A program made the translations under genes and the position numbers. A DNA stretch of 64,000 nucleotides from Diplonema papillatum (taxonomy: Eukaryota; Euglenozoa; Diplonemea; Diplonemida; Diplonemidae). The notes beneath the pieces are model-generated. The model saw only the letters and a program-made list of their open reading frames with translations, made no database searches and had not been told where the DNA came from. The stretch lies in assembly GCA_030068145.1 (NCBI GenBank), contig JAPJBO010000010.1:434001-498000 (forward strand), read 5' to 3'. The stretch's first letter is position 1. Every line of letters starts with the position of its first letter. Below, in pieces: positions 33,307 through 44,213 of the stretch.

Positions 33307-33385
33307 GCGTTTATTGTGGTTTAGAGGTTCGGTGTTTTAGGGTCTCCGGTTGACCATTGAGGCTGTGAGGCGGGTGGTATGTGGG
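33307..33385. repeat. Dispersed repeat, family D fragment
   Basis: GCGTTTATTGTGGTTTAGAG followed by the GGTTGACCATTGAGGCTG block. The same block occurs at 20779-20860, 38087-38140, 50405-50437 and 24439-24471. Confidence 0.7.
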
Positions 33386-33543
33386 TAGTAGGTATGCTTT
33401 TTGTTCGCAAGGGGCAGCAGGACCCGCGGCGCTACATTTGCTGGCCTACCGCTTCGCAAACACGGGCCATGAGATTATTAACGGGTGGTGCGACCTCCAG
33501 GTTTAGATTCCAGTGCGCGCGCGGTGATTAGAACAAGGGAAAA

Positions 33544-34185
33544 CGACAAAGTGGATTCTATATAACTGGATTATACAGCGTGAATTGTGAAGATGAAAGG
33601 CCCCATTTCTCACTTTGAGAGTCTCAAAGAAATGGGAAATCTTTGTTGAAAGGGTCCCCCCCAATACAATTTGTGTTGAGCCGCGACGAAGTTGGACGAG
33701 AGGCGCATTCCTTTTTTTTTTTTTTGGAACAACATACCACGCTGGACATGTCAGTACAAAAAAGAAAGTTGGCAGCGTTGGAACCTGCCATGTACAGATA
33801 CAAAACAGGTCCTTCGCACACACACTTTTTCGCACACACACTTTTTGTGATATCGTTTCGCGGTTGAAAGACGGACCTAAACTAACTTTTGTTTTGATGG
33901 TGTCAATGAACTTAAACAGCTCAAATAGTCACTTTCCCTGTGGGGAACTTTTCAGAGTTATAGTTCGCTTGAGAATCCGGGATTTTAGAGTCTCCGGGTG
34001 ACCTTCGTCGTTTTTGTGAAAGGGTCCTATACAATTCATGCCAGTTGCCAGAAGCGACAACGTTGATTATCAAAGCGACAAAGTGGATTATTACTGGATA
34101 ATCCACTAATAATCCACTTTGTCGCGACAAAGTGGATTATTAATCCACTTTGTCGTAATCCAGCTATAAAGAATCCGGTTTGTCG
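33544..34185. mobile_element. Inverted-repeat element abutting gene 4, with nested perfect palindromes
   Basis: The outer ends are inverted: CGACAAAGTGGATTCTATAT at the left, and at the right the complement of CGACAAACCGGATTCTTTAT. Near the right end the terminal motif is repeated as two palindromes: 34076-34124 (17-bp arms) and 34125-34155 (perfect, 15-bp arms around one base). A family E fragment lies inside (about 33950-34014). The right tip is 6 bp from the stop of gene 4, so the gene 4 transcript probably runs into it. No coding capacity. Confidence 0.75.
34125..34155. repeat. 31-bp perfect palindrome
   Basis: CGACAAAGTGGATTA, one T, then its exact complement. It is immediately preceded by a second, looped palindrome of the same motif (34076-34124). 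Together they could form a cruciform in DNA or hairpins in the gene 4 3' UTR. Confidence 0.95.
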
Positions 34186-34191
34186 TTGACC

Positions 34192-35913
34192 CTAGAACAA
34201 AAGGGGCTCACCACCGTCTTTCGAGAAGACGTTTTCCGGGTCGTAGGCCTTTTTTAACGCACGAAGCCTTCGGAAAATGTCAGGGTCCGGGTACAGTTCT
34301 CGAACATCGGTCACCATGAAGTCGGCGTAGTTCTTGTAGTACACATGCGAGACCGGCTTGAGGTGCTTTTCGTTGAATGCGGCGACATCGTCCTGAACGT
34401 TCGTCCACGGGTCGCTCGCGTTCAACTGCCAGCGGCAGTACTCAAGGACGGTCCAAGCCGACCGGGAGCTGACGGATCCGGCGACGTTGTGCGGGTCGTT
34501 GGAGTACGCGGCGCCGCCCCACTTCTCGATCGCGAAGTACGGGATCTCCTGCACCGCCAGCCAGCTTGCGGGCTGGACCATGTCGTACGTGAATTGAGCG
34601 ATTTCGTCGAGCCACGTGGCGTTCGAGCAGACGTCGGACTTCCTCAGGATCGCCTTCGAGGCGCAGGTGCCCGAATTTCCGAGGGGATCGTACGAAATGT
34701 CGGTGAAGAGGGCGTCGTACTCCATCGCTCTCACGTTGTTCAACACCGGCTCCGTCGTTGCGGGCGCGAGGAACTTGTTGATCTCCACCATTGCCTCGGC
34801 GAGGGCCGCGTCCTTGTCGCCGTCGTTCTCAGGGACGTACGTCACGGCGAACCCCACAGTGGCCGGCAGGCCGACGGCAATGTCAAACACAGGGAGGACG
34901 CGGGGCCAAACCTGCATCCTGGAGGTTGCCAGCGTGTCGTTGAAGGATTCGCTGAAGTAGTGGCACGGCGAATTGAACATCAGCCGTGCGTCGTCCACGC
35001 TGCTGATGGCGTATCTGATGTCCCCAGACACGGCGTATTTCGGCTTCGGTGCCATCTTCAACCACATGTTGGTGACGATGCCGATGCCTACATGGCCGGA
35101 CCCCTTCATGGCCCACAACAAATCGAGGTCGTTGTGTTTCGGCCTGCAGTCGTCCTGCTGGTACCCCGAAAGTGCTTCGCTGTGATTACTGTCGAACACC
35201 CTCACTGTTCGGCCGTTCGCCAACACCATCTCGACGCCCACTAAATGGTCGGAGGTGAATCCGTACATCCGCGTCAAAAATCCCATGCCTCCTCCGAGAA
35301 TATGCCCTCCCAGACCAATACTCCCGACAACCCCGTGCGGCACCATGAAGTCTTTGCCTTCGTATGTGTGCACGGCATCCGCGATCGTGGCGCCGGGTTG
35401 TGCAACAAGGTACGTACTGCCGGTTGCTTCCGGCCTGACGACGTTGATGTCCTTCATGTACAGTGTTGAGATGACGGCGCAATTGTGGCACGTGCTCGCG
35501 CACGATGAGCCGTGGCCTCCGGATCTCGTCGTGAATTGGATGTCGAAGCGCGCGAACAGCTTGACGGCCCTGGCGACGTCTTTTGCGCTTTTCGCAGCGA
35601 TGACTACCGAAGGCTGCTTCCAGACGCAGTCCCCTGCCACCACGGACTGTGCCTCCTCGTACGTCAAGGCGGACGGTTCAATGCCGCGGGAACGCCTGCC
35701 CCAACGGAGCCGGCACGTGGAATTCAGCCCTATCGGGAACCCCATGCAGCACTTCTTGTCCGGCAACAGCACGTCTCCGTCCAGCGTCAAGTCTAGCAGA
35801 CACAGGGAAGATGACCACAACGGCGAGTCCTGGTCCAGGCGAAAATGGAACCATGCTTCCGCCCCCGGGACGAAGCTTGCCAGGACGACCGCCAAGATGC
35901 GCGCGACTATCAT
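34192..35913 (-). CDS. Secreted FAD-linked oxidase, BBE/hexose-oxidase-like (gene 4)
   Basis: 573 residues, single exon. Met at 35913 opens a signal peptide (hydrophobic 5-14, likely cleavage after AEA at 20). FAD_binding_4 about 97-238: RSGGH 130-134 (His134 the probable covalent flavin site), Cys-rich C138-x3-C142-x2-C145, glycine loop GSIGLGGH followed by GGG. The position of the second flavin anchor is Val. BBE region 525-564. Sequons at NST (about 64-66) and several NAS. It shares with gene 3 the basic insertion near residue 70, so genes 3 and 4 are probably closest relatives outside the converted 3' region of gene 3. Its stop lies 6 bp from a palindrome-rich element. Substrate not deducible; extracellular sugar or alcohol oxidase is the best guess. 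Confidence 0.93.
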   Translation of the reverse strand: MIVARILAVVLASFVPGAEAWFHFRLDQDSPLWSSSLCLLDLTLDGDVLLPDKKCCMGFPIGLNSTCRLRWGRRSRGIEPSALTYEEAQSVVAGDCVWKQPSVVIAAKSAKDVARAVKLFARFDIQFTTRSGGHGSSCASTCHNCAVISTLYMKDINVVRPEATGSTYLVAQPGATIADAVHTYEGKDFMVPHGVVGSIGLGGHILGGGMGFLTRMYGFTSDHLVGVEMVLANGRTVRVFDSNHSEALSGYQQDDCRPKHNDLDLLWAMKGSGHVGIGIVTNMWLKMAPKPKYAVSGDIRYAISSVDDARLMFNSPCHYFSESFNDTLATSRMQVWPRVLPVFDIAVGLPATVGFAVTYVPENDGDKDAALAEAMVEINKFLAPATTEPVLNNVRAMEYDALFTDISYDPLGNSGTCASKAILRKSDVCSNATWLDEIAQFTYDMVQPASWLAVQEIPYFAIEKWGGAAYSNDPHNVAGSVSSRSAWTVLEYCRWQLNASDPWTNVQDDVAAFNEKHLKPVSHVYYKNYADFMVTDVRELYPDPDIFRRLRALKKAYDPENVFSKDGGEPLLF

Positions 35914-36067
35914 TTTCGGGTGGAGGGTCTTTCCGAGGTGGTGCGAGAATGGCTCCTGTTACGGCATTTTTTAAAAAGCTGGTGAGTGGCCGTGGTCGCT
36001 GGGATAATCTCTTCCCAAACACGCTGTCAGCCTTCTCTTTCGAGTTTGCACTTGATTGTTGTCGGCA

Positions 36068-36306
36068 GAATACTCGACGTAGCTGCTTCGACTCCGGATG
36101 GAAGGGAGGAAATATAGAGGTGGGGCAAATACAATACAAACACAATCTGATTTGTTCTCCGCTTACATACATCACCGTGTATACATCACCGTGTGTTGTT
36201 TTCTCACTCAGGACTTTTGACCTGTTGTGTTTGTGTGATTTGTCGTGTAGTGGTAGACCCGCATGAACACGTGGTTCGGTAGTTACAGCACTTCCAAGCT
36301 GGCGCT
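36068..36306. mobile_element. MITE, family B, right end partly deleted
   Basis: Starts GAATACTCGACGTAGCTGCT and keeps the interior with a small duplication of TACATCACCGTGTA, but the right inverted end is missing between CAGCACTT and CCAAGCTGGCGC. It lies about 150 bp upstream of the gene 4 start, possibly within its promoter region. Confidence 0.75.
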
Positions 36307-36342
36307 TCCTCTCTCGGAAGGGGGGCGGTTGCTGGACAAAGG

Positions 36343-36790
36343 GTGACGCGTGCGCCACCTTCCTCAAAGATCACGGGCGTCCAGTACTCGGTACCCGAGT
36401 TCATCCGTGTCAAGCACCACCGCGCATCTGCTGCTACCAGGTGGCAATTTAGTTTGAGCTACGACCACCTGTCGCAATTGCTAGAGCCGGAGTGTGTACA
36501 CCGGTCACCAACAGTGTGCCCTATCTGTAGCGGCTCGGCAAACTCGAAGGTTTGAACGTCGCGATCAGGTGGCTCCGCAACTTTGTGATGGACAAAGAAG
36601 CAGTGGTAACGGTGACAGATTGGCGTACGCGGGGCACACCTTCGTAGTACACGTGGACTCATTGTTAGAGGAACGGGTTTCGATGAACGCTGTCTCGGGA
36701 GAGTCAAGGGAATGGTACGTCTATCCTCTGGAGTCGTCTGCAGTTGAACTGAGACATTACCAAGCAAGAGCGGTGAGCCGCCGTTTTTAG
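36343..36790 (+). pseudogene. Possible broken gene in two frames, unrecognised
   Basis: Frame 36343-36555 (70 codons) has a protein-like composition ending in CPICSGSANSK. A second protein-like stretch continues in another frame at about 36560-36790 (VDSLLEERV, EWYVYPLESS). The pair could be one ORF broken by a frameshift or an intron. No family is recognised. It may equally be chance in a GC-balanced region. Confidence 0.22.
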
Positions 36791-38086
36791 AGTTTGGCGC
36801 GCAGTGCGTCGGAGAGCCATCTTGCACTTCTCGCATACGGCAGGTGTTTCTTCCTTGGGTTAGATGAACCGTAGCTTTCCCTCATGACTAGACCGACCTA
36901 CCCGAGTGCAACTGCGGCTTTCGTTCCTTTATAGAGTGAAAGTTCACTTAAAACCTTTTAGACGTAGCGCACTAACTACAACGGCCACGTCTCTTCACTC
37001 TTCTTCCAAGGCGAGTTTTGCGATTCATCGATGGGAACTCCACTACACCCCGGACTTCAGCAGCCACATACTAAGTAAATGCGGGTGAAAAAGAGCCCAC
37101 TCCCGCATTGAGGGAGTGAGGCCGACGCACAAACGACCGCCAAACCACTCCCGCAATCCGGAGTAGGAGTCCGGGGTGTAGCCATAACGAACATCACCAG
37201 GATTCCTCTGCGCCTGGCTGGGCGGGGAACCCCATTCGGCTTGCATCTACCCTGTCGTCCCGGAGCGAATTCAACGGGGCTCGTCGCGCCCATGTCGACA
37301 TGGATGTCGGAGGTGCCAGGAAACGAAGAAGGGGAGAAAACCTTAGTTTAATGTTTAGGCAAAGCACTGCCTCTCATGCATGGTTTGATGCTAGCATCAA
37401 GTCTTCTTCGAGGAAAGACGTTGTCTCGAAAAGGGATGCAAAAAAAAAAAAACAAGCAAAAGGGAGAAAGGGGAGGGGTTCTTTTGATCATATCAGTTTT
37501 CCAACTTTGCTTTTATCCTTTTTCTTTTTTCTGGCGTTGGTTGGCTGGGACGATCGCAAACGGGAAAAAGGCAGGAAAATGGCAGCAGGAATGGCAAGCA
37601 ATCCAAGAGGGAGTGGTGAAAATAGATCTGCAGACAAATTCCGAAGGCAAGGGGGAAAGACCCTACGCACGACCAACCCATACACGCGCTCGTGTGTGAG
37701 CCGGTCCACCCTCCCCAGGGATTGACAGCTGCGGGCAATTCGATGCAGTTCCTCGGTTCGTGGTCCGCGTTCCCGTGTAGCGTTCAATTTGCTGGCGGCA
37801 ACGCTAGTCACGATGCCAGCTTCTCGCAACCCATACAGCTATTGGAATGTACTGTAGTGTGTGGTGTTGGGGTTTTCTGGCTCCTGTCTCTGTTTCCTTT
37901 TATTAACCTTGTTTGCGTTTCTTTTGCGTTTCGGCGAAATCTTCGAGCGTATTTTAAAGTATATAGAAGGCCGGCATTTTTCGTTCAGGAACCAACATTA
38001 TCGGGGAGCTGCGATGTGGAACCACGCGGCTACGTTGTCTACACTCGTTTTGTGTGTTACCGACGACCCGAGTGGGCGTATTTCTA
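36791..38086. other. Intergenic; 140-bp inverted-repeat structure, family K fragment
   Basis: CTACACCCCGGACTT (about 37042-37056) is inverted at 37167-37180, enclosing short CTCCCGCA repeats. A family K fragment lies at about 37694-37745. An A-run lies at 37440-37451. Frames of about 100-140 codons without domains. Confidence 0.45.
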
Positions 38087-38203
38087 GCGTTTATTGTGGT
38101 GTAGAGGTTCGGTGTTTTATGACCACTGAGGCTGTGGGCGGGTAGTACGAGAGATGTATGTATGGTTACACACTTTAACTACGGCTAGCCAAGTTTGTAA
38201 GTG
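38087..38203. repeat. Dispersed repeat, family D
   Basis: Has both the left GCGTTTATTGTGGTGTAGAG and the right CTTTAACTACGGCTAGCCAA parts seen at 20779-20935. A related right end occurs at about 55870-55910. Confidence 0.7.
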
Positions 38204-38215
38204 TTGCGACCGACA

Positions 38216-38248
38216 CCAAGAAGAAATTTGCTTTGAATTTCTTCTTGG
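38216..38248. repeat. Perfect 13-bp hairpin
   Basis: CCAAGAAGAAATT, a 7-base loop, then its exact complement. It directly follows the family D copy. Confidence 0.88.
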
Positions 38249-39369
38249 GCCCCCTATTTCACTTTTCTTCAGAGTGAGTCTTTGCATGTAGGCCGAATGC
38301 AGACCATCGCCAGCTCACCTAGAACAGCCAACGCCACAACAGAGAAAGCGTCCCTGCAAGCGCGTGGGATTCCACCCAATTTTTCGGCAGGGAAGGATAG
38401 CGAGCACTGACCCTGAAACAGCATTTATTTTCAGGCGTCGTTGTGTTGCGAACGCGCTGTAGGAAGCTGGAGGTCTCGCCCCCAACGAGGACACGTTCCG
38501 CTCGGTTTAAAGTTGGCGACCAGTGAGAGAAGTTCATATTTCTACACAACCTATCAAGCCAGCTCCTGCAAGGCCGCCAACTCTGCATCGAACAATAATT
38601 CACTATCTCATCGGGCAGCGAGAAAAACCTATGAGGCTCTAAAAGCCAGTCCTTCCACACCAAGGCCTCTAAAAGCCAGTCCTTTCAGAACAGGCGGGGT
38701 TGCGTACCTCGTTTTCCGCACAGCGTTTGTGGGTGGGAACGCCAGCCCACGTGCAAACGGGCAGTAGGAGACTGGAGACCAAAGACCACAGAAGTTTGAG
38801 GTCAAGGATTACCGCTTTTCAGGTAGTTCCATGACAGATACGTTGTTGTTCTGGTACAAACGTTTGTGCGTAAGCCGACAAGCATCGCGCTACCAGCCAG
38901 AAAAAAAACAGACCGTACATCGTCGGCATCATGACTACGGAGAAGGTTTCGTCCGCGGCTGACACGCGCGACGTCCTGGTCGTTTTTTCTTTTTTTTTTT
39001 TTTTCAGTTTCCCGACTGCCAATGGATTTTTGACGTGGCCGTGCATGGTCAGGGGTGCGAGCACTGCAACTCTGCAGGCAAGAAGCCGAGGGATAAGACG
39101 ACGCGTCAGTTCGCTTGTTTGTCGGTTTCCTCCCAACGAGTGCAACTGCAAAAGGCTCGCCCCCCGTGGCAGTGATTCTGTTCGAGGTTCCTCTACGGGT
39201 CTCTTTCAAGAACTCGTAGTTCTGGCATTCCTGTTGCGAGCGGTGGTCGGTGTGTCCGTTTGACTACTATTTTGCATGGAGCAATACGGGCGTTCGATTT
39301 GACGACGATGACTATCCACTTGGCAATCGGGCGCCTGATTCAACCTAGGCCGACCGTAGGGTCGGGCCG
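38249..39369. other. Intergenic, no gene recognised
   Basis: A 31-bp motif (CTAAAAGCCAGTCCTT) is duplicated at 38638-38690. A T-run lies at 38990-39004. The 135-codon minus frame 38802-39209 has a Lys-run from the T-run and no domain. Confidence 0.4.
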
Positions 39370-39804
39370 TAAAGGGGGTCGAATAATAACTGGGAATTTC
39401 ATGCCAGCTAATTTCGTGCAAAGCGCCGGCAGAGAACGAAACCCACCGAACAGGATACGAATTTTCTTGTCTGTGGGGTTTCGGGCTCTGACGCTCCGGG
39501 ACTGGCGACACTACCTTGGGTCGAATATGCTTGCCCACGCTGGCCCTTTTTCTCTTCGTCCTTTCCAATTCTCTTCAAGCTAACGACCCCCGCCCTTCTC
39601 TCTTTTCCGTTGTGTTCAGGCTGCCGGGTTGACTTAGTGGTCTTAGGGCCTCTTATTATTCGACAAATCGAATAACAACACATTCGATTTGTCGAATACC
39701 AAAAAAAGTTCCGGGTAGCCGAACAGTAGTGGGATCGAATGGTGGTGTTTTTTGACAATCAGACGCGTGTCAAATAACTGTTTTTTATTCGACCCCCCCC
39801 TTTA
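39370..39804. mobile_element. MITE-like element, family N, ~435 bp
   Basis: Ends TAAAGGGGGTCGAATAATAA and a C-rich inverse finishing CCCTTTA, with terminal TA at both tips as in the 160-bp copy at 4149-4308. The right third matches that copy. Contains a perfect 16-bp-arm palindrome (ATTCGACAAATCGAAT, 39658-39673 and 39682-39697). Confidence 0.75.
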
Positions 39805-40026
39805 CTTTCCGTGCTCGAAATTCAGCCACGGGACAGAGGCCACGGAAGTCAGGTGGGGGCCGCCCCAGCAGCAATTCGAGAAGTTGCCAGAGTGTAGCCA
39901 CGGGACGTGGCTTCTTCTGCTTGCATGTTGATCCGTACGAAAGAGTGTTCGGTGCCAGCGAACAACTACTTGGGAAAAAGTGCGAGAGGCACTAAGGATG
40001 AATTAGGGCGGGAGAAAGAGAGAGAT

Positions 40027-40319
40027 GGGGAACACTTCCGCAGCAAGGGTCTGGCAGTGACAAACGACAACAAATCACGCGGTCAGAGTCAACTCAGCAC
40101 CACCAAACACGTCGTCAACACCACACTAGTCCCGTCTGCGCCGCCGATCCTTTATGTCACGGTCACCTAAGGCGGATCATCATCAGCGCCGAACCTGAGT
40201 GTCTGCAGACAGGACAGCGGTGCGAGTCTACAGAGGGGAGGTGCCTCTGTGCGCACGTTTTGGTGGGGCTTCCAACGTGACGTTTCTCACATGCAGCCAT
40301 TTTTCCGGAAATGTTCCCC
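40027..40319. mobile_element. MITE-like element, family A with family J interior
   Basis: Left GGGGAACACTTCCGCAG (40027) and right TTCCGGAAATGTTCCCC (to 40319) are inverted. The interior (40107-40232) is family J, so J is either a different interior of the same termini or an older insertion. Confidence 0.68.
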
Positions 40320-40489
40320 ACGGTGTACAAAAGAAATCGATGAGAAACAAGGGAAGATTTGAGCCAGTCCGACCAGCGTTGCACAGATGAGGTGAGCTGC
40401 AACGCCGACATCCCTCAAACCTCACCCTTCACACATGTAAAGGCACCCTGGCATCAGTACTCAACAGACACCCGGGCGCCACGATCTAT

Positions 40490-41540
40490 CGTGCACGGTT
40501 GGACTGGCTCACTTCCATTGAGGAACGGGGGTGGGGAGGAATCTTGTGTATTTGTTGCTTGAGAATGCATATAAGTTACGTGTATTTTTGGTTACGAAAA
40601 GGACAGGCACAAAGTGTTCGGGATTCTTCTTTTTTCCTTCGTCGCCAGACCCGTGAGCGCCCGCTGATGGGTGACGTGTGTCATTTTCTTTCACATGAAG
40701 CTGTGTTGTTTTCACAACAACACGACGGATTGAACCTGATTTCTTTCTTCAGGTTAAACCGCTGCAACCGTTGATCACGGTCTGTAACGAACGTGCTTAC
40801 TAGGAGAAGCTCTCCCCTCTTCCGATTCCCAAGGAAGGCACAAGCTGCGGCACTAAACCCCAGACTGTATCTGGGTTTCGTGTGGGCTGACTACCAAAAC
40901 GGTTATTTTCTCGTTGAACGCTTACGCCCGGCACTCAACCCAGATTTGCCTGTGTTTCGTGTGGGCTACACTCCTTAGAGATGTAACTAGGCGGCCTCGA
41001 GTATTTCCTACCACAAGTGCTTATGCAAAACAAAGAGAAAGAAATGTGAAGAATCGCCTGAGCGATGAGCGAAAGCCTGCTTTGTGCTGCTCTTTTCTGG
41101 CTGAATTGACTGAACACATTAAAGTTGGCAAAGCGATAGTCCGAGTAATTGCTTGCTAGTTTCGCGAATGCGAAACGTCGTTGCCCATTTTTGTTTGCAC
41201 GCTGTTCGCGGACGCTGCCACAAAGGGACCTTGATGGTATTCATAATATTATCATCGGCAAGCGAGTGCTCGTGAAAACGCGAGGATCGGTGGTGTGGCC
41301 GATCTGCCTTCTCTGCGTAGCACGGCTAACACGATGATGCAGCCTGCGGTCAGCCATCACAGGACCCCACAATACGTCACTGAGCTTGACAAGGTGCCAC
41401 TCACGAAGGCTGCAGCAGCAACCGTCCGAGCCGGCGCGCTAATCATGAGAGTACGTAGACGCTCCCGTACAGCCGCCGAGACGGGGTGGTCCGAGAGCTC
41501 GCTAGGTGAGCGAGACAACTGACGGCCGCAAAGGAAACTC
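40490..41540. repeat. Composite dispersed repeat, family H (unit copy 1)
   Basis: Ordered blocks recur at 49630-50935 and 60230-62760: the GACTGGCTCAC...TGAGGAACGGG block, the TAAACCGCTGCAA block, a family C piece (here about 40908-41008), the GAGCGATGAGCG block, then GGCTGAATTGACTG and a distal part (41295-41520) that also occurs at 62490-62700. No intact coding region. The 75-codon frame at 41295-41522 is within the repeat. Probably remains of a large element or of a duplicated intergenic region. Confidence 0.7.
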
Positions 41541-41578
41541 CTACCTACTACACATGCCCCTTTCTTGCCAAAGAGACT

Positions 41579-41690
41579 GTTCTTCGCGTGTACAGGGTTT
41601 CAACCTCTCGGGGGGTTTCCTGTATTAGCACCTTCTCGTTGGCTTCGTTTTCTCTTTCATGAGCACCCGTTGTTCCGGAAATGTTCCCGT
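41579..41690. mobile_element. MITE family A, right half only
   Basis: Matches the right half of 24808-25012 (from TCGCGTGTACAGGG to the GGAAATGTTCCCG end). The left half and left inverted end are absent. Confidence 0.7.
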
Positions 41691-42549
41691 CAGTACACAA
41701 ATGTACGACGAAGAAGATAACGCATCGCCATGATATCGGGAGGGGGAGCGGGCGTTCAGTCCATTCAGTGCAAAGTGTGGCACGAAATGCGCCGGTCCAC
41801 GAGCAAGTGCCGGGAGCGGCCCCTCCAAAATTAACCGGCGTGCAGGCACGCAGTGTTGCCGCCGGCCTTCGGCTCCGGACACAATTAGGTAGGGCGCAGG
41901 TAGGGCAGGGGCAAAATTAAACCGCAAAAAGCTTGAGAAAAAAAAGCATTTCCGAGCTGGTCGTTAAGTAGGTTAACTACCAACCAAGGGTCCATTTGCC
42001 AAAGTCTGTTTCGTCCCCGTGTCACCATTTTAGACGAAGGGGTTAGTGTTGCCGACACAGTGACTGGGATGTACCACTGTGACACCAGGAAGAAATGTGA
42101 AAAACGGGGTTTGCCTTGAGGGCTTTCGTGTTATTCTGCAGATGCTTTGAGCTATATTGTGACCAGGGTTTCGTACTCTGTAAACCTAAAAAGAGCTCGC
42201 CTTCTCTGAACATTTCCGCATTCAGTTAGATAGGGCCGCCGCCTTACGTGGCTGCCCTGGCACAACACTGCAGGCACGATGCAGACTGTTCGGACCCGGG
42301 TGCGGGCAACAGCTATGACCGGTCCGCTGTACAGGGCGAGGCGCACAAGCCTGGGGGGGCACTCTATAACGACAGCACGTTACTAGGAGACCTATTGCGG
42401 TTAACGGTACGGCCCGATGCAAGATAATGAGAACCCCCCTGTTTTTTGCATGCACATCCACAAGACACCCTACTACACAAAGAATGCAGTTAGACGCGTC
42501 CCCCCCTCTCCCCCTTGTACACATCCAATAAATTTCAGTCAGACCGGGC
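41691..42549. other. Intergenic, no gene recognised
   Basis: Some GC-rich CGGTCCAC/CGGTCCGC motifs shared with 52640-52690 and 63000-63050. A 143-codon minus frame (42222-42653) has no domain. Confidence 0.4.
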
Positions 42550-43330
42550 CCTTCTAAAAGGGAGCGTTCTCTGGGAGAGAACCGGATAGCTCGGGATGAC
42601 GAAATGCAGACGTTCCGCCCTTCGGCGCACGCAAGATGCCGCTTGTTTGCCACCCCGACAACCCCTGGAAAGTGAAAGACATATTCACGGGCGGGAAGGT
42701 CCTTGAAGAAAAATCAATAATCCCTGAAAGAAAAAACATGGGCGAACGTTCCGCTTCGTTCGTGAAAGCTGCGCGACAACACCGCAGCACCACACTGTTC
42801 AGGTCAAAGGTGTTTGGACGTGTCTGATAAATGCCAGTTCCAATCTTCTCAGCTCCGAAGCGCTTTTTCCCCGGTAGATCGACACTTGGGTTCCAGAAGG
42901 AAGTTGCTTGGGTTCAGCTGTGCTGTACACTTCTTTCTTGCATTCCGTATCGATTTTTTCTTCTTCTTCTTCTCCTGGTTTCTGTTTTTCGTTCGTGACC
43001 TGACCCTCAACCCGAATCCTGGACGTGAGCCGGTCCACCAGCCGATGGACTGCTGATAGACTGTCGTAGTTTGCGTTAGAATGCAAAGAAATCTGTGGGC
43101 ATCGCCAGCGTCGCGGTCATCTCTTGCGATAGACAGCAGCAGGTAATTCGATGCAGCTCCAAGGGACAGGGGTGGACCGGCGCAGGACGTGGTTTCAGGT
43201 GGCAATTGATAATGATCAGAGGGCCACAGGGTCCTTCTCGGGTGGTTCAGTTTCTTCACACGCTACAAAAAATGGCTTCAAAATAAATGGCGAATCATCA
43301 CGAAAGCGGGGCGAACGATGTGTTCACCCG
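42550..43330. repeat. Duplicated intergenic block (unit copy 1)
   Basis: Corresponds in order to 52970-53570: GGATAGCTCGGGATGACG, GTTCGTGAAAGCTGCGCGAC, TGACCCTCAACCCGAATCCT, and GGTGGCAATTGAT followed by GATCAGAGGG. A family K piece (about 43025-43150) is present here but not in the partner. Non-coding. Confidence 0.75.
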
Positions 43331-43585
43331 AACAACATTCACTGCTTCTGTCGAAAGCTCAAAGAAGTTTTGGAGTTACAAGTGCGCGGCCTAGCAATGT
43401 GCATTTAGCTCTGTTTTGACACGTTTGCCCCGTCGCGGGCGTGGTACGTGTTCTGAACCTGTTGGTTAAGAATATGGGCGCTCTAATGGTTCGGCCTCTC
43501 CACCGTTCCAAAGAACGTTGAAGTATGACTAAAGATAAAGTGGTGTCACCTGAGGGGGTAATCTCAGGGCCGCCCACGTGATAAG

Positions 43586-44213
43586 CCGTTAAGCATTGAG
43601 TTCTTTTAAGTACATGAACCACATGGATTAGCATGCACTGCCTTGAAAGTCAGGTTATCGGATGACGTCGTCACCTGCCATTGCGTCGTCAAGGTCGAGC
43701 ATTTGTGGAGCTAGCGGGGTTTGGCTTTCTTGCGATTCCAGAGACTGAGTCGGCGAGTACGAGGGCGGGCACGTGTGTCCGTTTTTCACTTTCGAGGGCG
43801 TTGGTGTGCCGGTGGTCCCCGGTCGTTTCTGAGAGCTGCTTGCCCTCGGTACCTTCTTCTTCCTTCGATGCACCCCTGAGTCGGGCTTCGTCTTCTTCCC
43901 CGTTAAGCATTGAGTTCTTTTAAGTACATGAACCACGTGGATTAACATGCACTGCCTTGAAAGTCAGGTTATCGGATGACGTCGTCACCTGCCATTGCGT
44001 CGTCAAGGTCGAGCATTTGTGGAGCTAGCGGGGTTTGGCTTTCTTGCGATTCCAGAGACTGAGTCGGCGAGTACGAGGGCGGGCACGTGTGTCCGTTTTT
44101 CACTTTCGAGGGCGTTGGTGTGCCCGTGGTCCCCGGTCGTTTCTGAGAGCTGCCTGCCCTCGGTACCTTCTTCTTCCTTCGATGCACCCCTGAGTCGGGG
44201 GTGGTCGCCTTCG
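43586..44213. repeat. Tandem duplication, 314-bp period
   Basis: Two copies starting CCGTTAAGCATTGAG at 43586 and 43900, with only scattered differences. The junction falls in CTTCGTCTTCTTCC, which also occurs at about 44210-44223, so slippage or unequal exchange at that motif explains it. It covers the 3' end of the retrotransposon remnant. Confidence 0.9.
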
